From Mycobacterium szulgai (GTDB lineage: Bacteria > Actinomycetota > Actinomycetes > Mycobacteriales > Mycobacteriaceae): a stretch of DNA of 64,000 bases. The position numbers were made by a program, and so were the translations under genes. Each line of letters begins with the position of its first letter. The first letter of the stretch is position 1. The stretch covers positions 17,626-81,625 of the forward strand of contig NZ_LQPW01000144.1 in the NCBI RefSeq assembly GCF_002116635.1. Direction: 5' to 3'. The notes under the pieces are model-generated. The model searched no databases and had not been told where the DNA came from. It was given only the letters and a program-made list of their open reading frames with translations. Below, piece after piece: positions 58,630 to 64,000 of this stretch.

Positions 58630-60009
58630 CTCGATGCCGCGGTCGACGGCGATCGCCGAGCGGCTGGTCGGCGTCCGGTGGTGGATCTGCAGATACGTTT
58701 CGGTATAGCGCTCGGCAATGCGGGTGCCGGCGAAATCCGATGGTATGACGTCGTTGGTCCGTTGCCGCCAATCGTTGAGCCGGACAGCGAGATCGGCGGC
58801 GATCGCGTGCATGTCCTCGCTGTGGGCACCTACCAGCAGATTGTTCGTCTCGGTGGGGTCGTTGCGCAGATCGTAGAGTTCGCGTTCGGGACGGGGCGCG
58901 GTGACAAACGGCGCGACGGCCTGCCCGGATGGACTCGCCTCGATGTCCCACGGCAAATCCAGCAGCGGCCGCGGGACGTAGTTTTCGATGTAGCTGTATT
59001 CCTTGGTGCGTATCGCCCGGATCGGATCGAATGAGTCGTGATAGGTCTTCGTGGTGAACACCTGGTCACGCGCCGGGTCGGCGTGCACGTTCGGCGCCAG
59101 GATGGCGTGGGCATGTGAGACACCCTCGACTTCGGCCGGTACCTCCAGGCCCAGCAGGCTCAGCAGCGTGGGAACCAGATCCACCCCGCTGAACAGCTCG
59201 TCATAGACGCGGGGCGGCACCATTCGGCGGGCGGGCGGGCGGATGATCATCGCGATGCCCGTTCCGGCTTCGTACAGCGTGGATTTCCCCCGCGGGAAGG
59301 CCGCCCCGTGATCGGTGAAGAACACCACCCAGGTGCTGGCGTCCAGTCCGGTTTCGGCCAGTGTGTCCAGCAACCGGCCCACCGCGGTGTCGGCGGTGAC
59401 GATGGACCCATAAAAATCCGCGAGATCCTGGCGCACATCTGGGGTGTCGGGAAGGTGATCCGGTACTTCGACGGCGGCGCTGTCGGCCGGTTCGTACCGC
59501 TCGCGCGGATAGGGGCGGTGGGTTTCGAAGAACCCGGCCGTCAACAGGAACGGTTGCCCGGTGAGGGTCGGGGCGCTGTCGCGCAACCAATCTTGGGTCT
59601 TGTCGACGACGTATTCGCAGTAGGAATTCGACACGTCGAATTCGTCGAAGCCCAGCCGCGCCGGGTAGGACGTCTCGTGTTGCATCCCGAAAAGAGCCGA
59701 GTACCAACCGGATTCAGCCAGCAGCTGCGGCAGGGTCCGGACGTCGTTGCGGTACTCCCAGCCGTGGTGGGCCAGCCCCACCAACCCATTGCTCTGCGGG
59801 TAGCGGCCGGTGAACAGCGATCCCCGCGACGGCGTGCACAACGGTGCCGTGGCGTGCGCCCTGGTGAATAGAATGCCTTGGGCGGCAAGCTGATCCAGCC
59901 GTGGGCTGTAGACATCCGAGTGACCGTAGGCCCCCAGATAACGTCCCAGGTCGTGCCAATGCACGATGAGCACGTTGTCCGGTGCGTCGTTGGGCACTTC
60001 ATCGGTCAT
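58618..60009 (-). CDS. Sulfatase (Rv0296c orthologue)
   Basis: This 463-residue protein (Rv0296c is 465 aa) is a type I sulfatase. It has the formylglycine motif C-T-P-S-R in APLCTPSRGSLFTGR and the first metal site in IVHWHDLGRYLG (Asp/His); FFTDHGAAF gives further metal ligands. There is no signal peptide, so it is cytosolic. It hydrolyses sulfate esters; the substrate is unknown. The start is ATG 60009; the longer frame covers the bluB gene. It overlaps that gene's end by 11 bases, so the two may be translated together. Confidence 0.92.
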   Translation of the reverse strand: MTDEVPNDAPDNVLIVHWHDLGRYLGAYGHSDVYSPRLDQLAAQGILFTRAHATAPLCTPSRGSLFTGRYPQSNGLVGLAHHGWEYRNDVRTLPQLLAESGWYSALFGMQHETSYPARLGFDEFDVSNSYCEYVVDKTQDWLRDSAPTLTGQPFLLTAGFFETHRPYPRERYEPADSAAVEVPDHLPDTPDVRQDLADFYGSIVTADTAVGRLLDTLAETGLDASTWVVFFTDHGAAFPRGKSTLYEAGTGIAMIIRPPARRMVPPRVYDELFSGVDLVPTLLSLLGLEVPAEVEGVSHAHAILAPNVHADPARDQVFTTKTYHDSFDPIRAIRTKEYSYIENYVPRPLLDLPWDIEASPSGQAVAPFVTAPRPERELYDLRNDPTETNNLLVGAHSEDMHAIAADLAVRLNDWRQRTNDVIPSDFAGTRIAERYTETYLQIHHRTPTSRSAIAVDRGIELPG

Positions 60010-60661
60010 TTGCTGCCGCCCATCCGTTCTCCGACACGAACTCTGACAAGGGTCGCGCGAACGCCCAGCCGTCCAATTCCAGCGCGGGCCGATCCGGGAA
60101 CTCGGGCACCGGGCCAAGACAGAGGATGGCCACCGGTTCGGCGTCGTCCGGCAGGTGCAGCAGGGCCGCCAGCGCACCCGGATCGAACAGGGACACCCAG
60201 CCCATGCCAAGACCTTCCGAGCGGGCGGCCAGCCACAGATTCTGAATTGCGCACGATACCGACGCCAGATCCATCTGCGGCAACGTGCGCCGGCCGAAGA
60301 CGTGCGCGTCGCGGCCCTCGCCCAGCGCGACAACCAGCAACTCGGCGCACTCGAGAATGCCCTCGACCTTCAGCGCCAGAAACTCCTCGCCTCGCGGGCC
60401 AAGGGCGCGAGCGGTCAGCCCCCGCTCCTGATCCACCAGCGCGTGGATCCGCTCGCGCAGCCGATCGTCGGTGATGCGAATGAAGCGCCACGGCTGCATC
60501 AGCCCCACGCTGGGCGCCGCGTGCGCGGCTTGGAGCAGTCGCGCCAGTACTTTTTCGGGCACCGCGGCGCCGGGCAGGAAGCGGCGCATGTCTCGCCGTT
60601 CGGAAATCACGCGATATACGGCCTGCCGCTCCGATGCCGTAAACGCGTGATCCACGATCAC
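59999..60661 (-). CDS. bluB: BluB-like nitroreductase (5,6-dimethylbenzimidazole synthase; Rv0306-like)
   Basis: The 220-residue protein (Rv0306 is ~223 aa) matches BluB: ISERRDMRRFLPGAAVPEKVL, HAAPSVGLMQPWRFI (flavin site) and ARSEGLGMGWVSLFDP near the C-terminus. BluB cannibalises reduced FMN to make 5,6-dimethylbenzimidazole, the lower ligand of cobalamin. It overlaps the upstream Rv0307c-like gene by four bases (ATGA) and the downstream sulfatase by 11, forming a three-gene run. Confidence 0.88.
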   Translation of the reverse strand: MIVDHAFTASERQAVYRVISERRDMRRFLPGAAVPEKVLARLLQAAHAAPSVGLMQPWRFIRITDDRLRERIHALVDQERGLTARALGPRGEEFLALKVEGILECAELLVVALGEGRDAHVFGRRTLPQMDLASVSCAIQNLWLAARSEGLGMGWVSLFDPGALAALLHLPDDAEPVAILCLGPVPEFPDRPALELDGWAFARPLSEFVSENGWAAANDR

Positions 60662-61140
60662 GGACTATAGGTGACACCCACTGCGCGGAAGACGTACTCA
60701 GGCGGCACATCGAAGGCTAGCGACCGCCGCGGCAGGCGGTTGAGCACGTCTTCTGGGATGTCGGCCTTGAAATGCAGCGAAAGCTCACCGTGAAACTTTG
60801 GATCCACCTTGGCGACATCGAGGTCGAGTTGCAGCCCCGTCTCCGAAATCTCGGCCGTCGCGGCGCCGGTCTGCGCTGCGTCCCAGCGGACGTCTATGAC
60901 CCGGCCGGCCAGCTTCGGCACCACCGACAGCGTCCCCAGCACCCGCTGCGAGGTGAAGGCCAGCGATCCCACGTAGCTAGCGATGCTGCCCACCGAGCGA
61001 AAACCCGGGATGGTACCGCTGAACCGCCTGGTCACCGCGACGTACTCGGCTAGATAGAGCAGGCCTTCGGCTTCGACCTGAGCCCGCAGATCGTCCGGCA
61101 ATTTGCCCACGCCGAACCACTTCCGCACAATCACCGCCAT
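60658..61140 (-). CDS. Conserved hypothetical protein (Rv0307c orthologue)
   Basis: The 160-residue protein has the length of Rv0307c. It has no membrane segment or signal. Beta-strand-rich segments follow a basic helical start (VIVRKWFGVGKLPDDLRAQVEAEG). I do not recognise a family or catalytic motif. The start ATG is opposite the start of the PAP2 gene: both share the CATG at 61138-61141. It is the first gene of the Rv0307c-bluB-sulfatase run. Confidence 0.8.
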   Translation of the reverse strand: MAVIVRKWFGVGKLPDDLRAQVEAEGLLYLAEYVAVTRRFSGTIPGFRSVGSIASYVGSLAFTSQRVLGTLSVVPKLAGRVIDVRWDAAQTGAATAEISETGLQLDLDVAKVDPKFHGELSLHFKADIPEDVLNRLPRRSLAFDVPPEYVFRAVGVTYSP

Positions 61141-61834
61141 GACGCCAGTATGCGGCCGTTTGGCGGTCGGTGCATGGACCGCCGCTGCGGTGGCCCTCGT
61201 GATCTACGCCGTGCTCTGGGTTGGGCACCTGCACAATTGGGCCTGGCTGCACGCTTTCGATTGGGCGCTGTTGAACCCCGCGCACGACATCGGAATCAAG
61301 CATTCGTCCTGGGTGCGCTGCTGGGAAGTGGTGTCCTTCGTCCTGGGTCCCGCCGTGCTACGACCGTTGGGTTTCGTGGTGGCCGCGGTCTCGCTGGTGC
61401 AGCGCAACTTCCGGATGGCGCTGTTGCTGTTGGTGTGCGCGCCGCTGAATGGGCTCATCACGACGGTGGCCAAGGATCTGGTGGGGCGCCCCAGGCCGGC
61501 GACCGCGCTGGTCTACGCGTCCTCCACGTCGTTTCCGTCCGGGCACGCGCTGGAATCGATGGCAAGTTTGCTGGCGCTGCTGGTTTTCGTCCTGCCGTTG
61601 CTCAGAACCCAGGCTTTGCGGGTCGCCGCGATCGCGGCGGCCGCGGTGTGTGTGGTCCTCGTCGGCATCGCGCGGGTCGCGTTGAACGTGCACCACCCGT
61701 CGGACGTGATCGCCGGCTGGGCGCTTGGATACGTGTATTTCCTGGTGTCCCTGTGGATCTTTCGGCCCCAGCTGGTTTGGTCACGGCAGGGTGACTCAAC
61801 CGCTGCTGAACCTTTACTTGACCCTAAGGTTTAG
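61139..61834 (+). CDS. PAP2-type phosphatase membrane protein (Rv0308 orthologue)
   Basis: This 231-residue membrane protein (Rv0308 is 238 aa) has five to six membrane helices and the acid phosphatase/PAP2 motifs KDLVGRPRP, SFPSGHALES and ARVALNVHHPSDVIAGW (the motif 3 His-Asp pair). PAP2 enzymes dephosphorylate lipid or isoprenoid phosphates outside the membrane. The ATG at 61139 is the first in-frame one giving a good N-terminus, and is shared with the divergent gene in CATG. It is followed by the YkuD-like secreted gene 19 bases on. Confidence 0.9.
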   Translation: MTPVCGRLAVGAWTAAAVALVIYAVLWVGHLHNWAWLHAFDWALLNPAHDIGIKHSSWVRCWEVVSFVLGPAVLRPLGFVVAAVSLVQRNFRMALLLLVCAPLNGLITTVAKDLVGRPRPATALVYASSTSFPSGHALESMASLLALLVFVLPLLRTQALRVAAIAAAAVCVVLVGIARVALNVHHPSDVIAGWALGYVYFLVSLWIFRPQLVWSRQGDSTAAEPLLDPKV

Positions 61835-61853
61835 CCGCCCTGACCATTGAGCG

Positions 61854-62510
61854 ATGCGCCGACTGGTAGCTCTGCTGTGTGCTGCGGTGTGCGTTGCAAC
61901 TGCGGCCGTGATGTTTGCGCCGGTGACGCTGGCGGCCGGCAACCCGTGGTTCGCGAACTCCGTCGGCAACGCCACGCAGGTGGTTTCGGTGGTCTCCACC
62001 GGCGGGTCGAACGCGAAGATGGATATCTATCAGCGCACCGCGGCCGGCTGGCAGCCGCTGAAAACCGGCATTCCCACCCACGTCGGCTCGGCGGGAATGG
62101 CACCCCAGGCAAAGAGCGGCTATCCCGCCACGCCCATGGGTGTGTACAGCCTCGACTCCGCGTTCGGCACCGCGCCCAACCCCGGCGGCGGGCTGCCCTA
62201 TACCCAGGTCGGACCCAATCACTGGTGGAGCGGCGACGACGGCAGCCCTACCTTCAACAGCATGCAGGTGTGCCAGAAGGCGCAGTGCCCGTTCAATACG
62301 GCCGAAAGCGAGAACCTGCAGATCCCGCAGTACAAGCATTCGGTGGTGATGGGCGTCAACAAGAACAAGACGCCCGGCGGCGGTTCGGCGTTTTTCTTCC
62401 ACACCACCGACGGCGGCGCCACCGCGGGTTGTGTGGCGATCGACGACGCCACCCTGGTGCAGATCATCCGCTGGCTGCGGCCCGGAGCGGTGATCGCGAT
62501 CGCCAAGTAG
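61854..62510 (+). CDS. Secreted YkuD/L,D-transpeptidase-like protein (Rv0309 orthologue)
   Basis: This 218-residue protein has the length of Rv0309. A signal peptide covers about the first 30 residues (ends VTLAAG). The remainder has the YkuD pattern: HVGSAGMAPQAKSGYPATPMGVY, and FHTTDGGATAGCVAID, with His, Gly-Cys and catalytic Cys in the order H...GCV. L,D-transpeptidases form 3-3 peptidoglycan cross-links; this short one lacks an obvious Ig-like domain and may instead be a carboxypeptidase or murein-binding protein. It lies 19 bases after the PAP2 gene, so envelope function is likely for both. Confidence 0.85.
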   Translation: MRRLVALLCAAVCVATAAVMFAPVTLAAGNPWFANSVGNATQVVSVVSTGGSNAKMDIYQRTAAGWQPLKTGIPTHVGSAGMAPQAKSGYPATPMGVYSLDSAFGTAPNPGGGLPYTQVGPNHWWSGDDGSPTFNSMQVCQKAQCPFNTAESENLQIPQYKHSVVMGVNKNKTPGGGSAFFFHTTDGGATAGCVAIDDATLVQIIRWLRPGAVIAIAK

Positions 62511-62513
62511 GCG

Positions 62514-62990
62514 TTAAAGGGCTACCGCGCGGCCGGCTTTGACCTTGAAGTCGAGTGCCTTCAGCGACATCGTCGCGTCGTAGGTCCGGTCGTAGCCGGT
62601 GGCGCTGATCTTCCAGCCGTCCTCGGTGCGCCGGTACTCATCGCGGTAGAAGGCCGCGCCGATCAGCATGAAGTCGAAGTCGGCGGCGATGACGCGGTCC
62701 TGTAGGTACCAAGTTCCTGTCGCGGTATCGCCGGTCACGGTGATCTCCGGGTGGGTCACTCGATGTTCGGTGAGGATGGCCGGTCCCAGCGAATTGCGCA
62801 TGAAGTCCACCAAGTCCGCGCGATTGGTGAAATGCAACTCCTCACCCAGCGACGGCCCATAGTCGCCGCGCACGTCGTCGGTCAAGGTGTCGGCGAAGTC
62901 GTCCCAGTGCTTGGTGTCCAGCGCACGCAGGTAGCGGTACTTGATTCGTTTGATCGCTTCTAGGTCGGCTGCCAGATCGTGGGGGCTCAT
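62514..62990 (-). CDS. SnoaL-like (NTF2-fold) protein (Rv0310c orthologue)
   Basis: This 158-residue protein (Rv0310c is 163 aa) starts with ATG 62990 (MSPHDLAADLEAIKRIKYRYLRALDTKHWDDFADTLTDDV pattern; only family features are meant). It has the NTF2/SnoaL cone fold with a central helix and later strands (GYDRTYDATM). Such proteins are isomerases, hydratases or small-molecule binders; function is unknown. It is convergent with the YkuD-like gene three bases away. The frame opens back to 63098 but that adds a non-similar N-terminus. Confidence 0.82.
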   Translation of the reverse strand: MSPHDLAADLEAIKRIKYRYLRALDTKHWDDFADTLTDDVRGDYGPSLGEELHFTNRADLVDFMRNSLGPAILTEHRVTHPEITVTGDTATGTWYLQDRVIAADFDFMLIGAAFYRDEYRRTEDGWKISATGYDRTYDATMSLKALDFKVKAGRAVAL

Positions 62991-63098
62991 CACGTCATTG
63001 CAGCACAAAATCAGCAAAACGGCGGAGCGCATGCTCCACCTGCGATACGCTCGTAGCGCCTGAGTAACGAGGCGGACGGGCAAGTCCGGAGGTGCCAT

Positions 63099-64000
63099 GT
63101 GTCGTTCGTAGTGGCGATTCCTGAGTCGGTTTCGGGTGCCGCGAACGGCCTGGCGAGCATCCAGTCGGCGATCGCCGCGGCGAATGCCGCCGCTGTGGCC
63201 TCGACTACGGAGCTTCTTGCCGCGGGTGCCGACGAGGTATCGGCGAGCATCGCGGCGCTATTCAGTGCGCATGGCCAGAAATATCAGGCCCTGAGTTCGG
63301 CGGCGACGGAGTTCCACCGTCAGTTTGTGCAGATGCTGAACGGGAGCGCTGCTTCGTATGCCGGCGCCGAGGCGACCAGCGTCCAGCAAAGCTTGCTCGA
63401 CGCGATCAATGGACAGTCCCTGGCGTGGTTAGGCCGCCCCGTGATTGGCGACGGAGCCAACGGCGGCCCGGGGCAGGACGGCAAGCAGGGCGGTCTGTTG
63501 TTCGGCAACGGCGGCGCCGGCGGTGCCAGCACCACCCCCGGGATGGCCGGCGGCAAGGGGGGCGACGCCGGGCTCATCGGCAATGGCGGCGCTGGCGGCG
63601 CCGGTGCTGCCAGCAGTGTGGGCGTCAACGGGACCAACGGGGGGGCCGGCGGAAGCGGTGGATGGCTACACGGCGACGGTGGTGCCGGTGGTGTCGGCGG
63701 AGTCGCATCGACGGCGGGAGCAATACCGGGCACCGGCGGCGCCGGGGGCGACGCCCGGGGCCTATTCAGCACCGGCGGTTTCGGCGGCTGGGGCGGTGCC
63801 GCCAGTAACGCCGGCAATGGCGGGACCGGCGGTAACGGTGGCGGCGGCGGAGTCATTGGCAACGGCGGTGTAGGCGGGATGGGCGGGGGCGCTGCCCTCG
63901 GCGCTACCGGTGGTACTGGCGGAAACGGTGGCGCGGCGGGATGGTTAGCCGGCTGGGGTGGACCGGGCGGCAGCGGCGGAATGTGGGGCGGCGCCGACCC
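63099..64000 (+). CDS. PE_PGRS family protein, 5' part (continues beyond window)
   Basis: A GTG start at 63099 follows GGAGG by six bases. The frame stays open to the window end, giving about 300 residues. Residues 1-95 are a PE domain (VSFVVAIPESVSGAANGL ... STTELLAAGADEVSASIAALFSAHG). A GRPLIG-type linker is LGRPVIGDGANG, followed by Gly-Gly-Ala/Asn repeats (GGAGGAG, GNGGAGG) typical of PGRS. PE_PGRS proteins reach the cell surface, usually through ESX-5. It sits where Rv0297 (PE_PGRS5) or other PE_PGRS genes lie in H37Rv relatives, though order differs. The gene is truncated by the window, not by a stop. Confidence 0.93.
   Translation, partial: MSFVVAIPESVSGAANGLASIQSAIAAANAAAVASTTELLAAGADEVSASIAALFSAHGQKYQALSSAATEFHRQFVQMLNGSAASYAGAEATSVQQSLLDAINGQSLAWLGRPVIGDGANGGPGQDGKQGGLLFGNGGAGGASTTPGMAGGKGGDAGLIGNGGAGGAGAASSVGVNGTNGGAGGSGGWLHGDGGAGGVGGVASTAGAIPGTGGAGGDARGLFSTGGFGGWGGAASNAGNGGTGGNGGGGGVIGNGGVGGMGGGAALGATGGTGGNGGAAGWLAGWGGPGGSGGMWGGAD

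Noticed and set aside
63320..63862. Proline-rich 180-aa minus-strand frame
   Set aside because: It is the reverse complement of PGRS Gly-Gly-Ala repeats, which always reads as Pro-rich.
63425..63873. Plus-strand frames with ATG at 63425 and 63445
   Set aside because: They are other frames of the PE_PGRS gene; the true frame begins at GTG 63099 and is open to the window end.
63320..64000. Repetitive GGC-rich stretch as a possible CRISPR or tandem-repeat array
   Set aside because: The repeats are short codon-level Gly-Gly-X units of a PGRS domain without constant-length spacers.
1..64000. tRNA or rRNA genes, insertion sequences, phage or plasmid elements
   Set aside because: I looked for tRNA-like cloverleaf ends, transposase motifs and long terminal repeats and saw none; a tRNA scan was not possible.

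Overview
The window is a mycobacterial chromosome segment. The evidence is high GC, GTG starts, PE/PPE/PE_PGRS genes, a complete ESX-3 (type VII secretion) locus, and gene order that follows the M. tuberculosis H37Rv interval Rv0241c to Rv0310c almost gene by gene. It is not M. tuberculosis: several H37Rv genes of that interval are missing (cobU, cobQ1, PPE2; oplA to Rv0268c; Rv0277c to Rv0279c; Rv0295c; Rv0297 to Rv0305c) and others are present that H37Rv does not have there. A non-tuberculous Mycobacterium is the best description; the species cannot be named from the sequence alone. H37Rv comparisons are from memory, not from a search.

Region 1 (1-6.4 kb) holds the end of a ClC-type chloride channel gene and a fatty-acid module: htdX and fabG4, divergent from fadA2, which converges on fadE5. 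Two intergenic inverted repeats of the same design (TTACY-N4-AGTAA) precede fabG4/fadA2 and fadE5, suggesting one regulator for both. Region 2 (6.5-10.6 kb) is a four-gene plus-strand run: a 2-oxoglutarate/Fe(II) oxygenase, a flavin reductase (Rv0245-like), a radical SAM enzyme and an MFS transporter coupled to it by a one-base overlap. The radical SAM gene and the start of the transporter gene look less GC-rich than their surroundings, and this is the best candidate for an undescribed small-molecule pathway. Region 3 (10.65-14.55 kb) is the Sdh1-type succinate dehydrogenase operon. Region 4 (14.6-22.9 kb) has a PEP mutase/isocitrate lyase family enzyme, the Acr2-type small heat-shock protein, and a nitrite assimilation set: nirB, nirD, a sirohydrochlorin chelatase-like protein, a HemD-like regulator and narK3.

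Region 5 (23-27.5 kb) carries aac(2')-I, 5-oxoprolinase subunits B and C, the FecB2-type lipoprotein and a LigD-type polymerase domain protein. Region 6 (27.6-37.7 kb) is a second lipid module (fadD2, fadE6) followed by a 2-hydroxyacid dehydrogenase, an alpha/beta hydrolase and a TetR regulator divergent from a glyoxalase-fold gene across a perfect 12+6+12 operator. Two unknown envelope genes, a second TetR gene and a DUF2236 gene follow.

Region 7 (37.7-56.5 kb) is ESX-3: PPE, methyltransferase, a second PPE, eccA3-eccB3-eccC3-PE5-PPE4-esxG-esxH-espG3-eccD3-mycP3-eccE3, mostly joined by ATGA or close overlaps. Two closely matching 25-bp zinc-box-like elements precede the first PPE gene and eccA3; the second one lies inside the last codons of the upstream PPE gene. 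An iron-box-like element lies just before eccA3. Region 8 (56.5-64 kb) has an alpha/beta hydrolase, tam, a sulfatase, a BluB-like nitroreductase, Rv0307c-, Rv0308- and Rv0309-like envelope genes, a SnoaL-like protein and the 5' part of a PE_PGRS gene running off the window.
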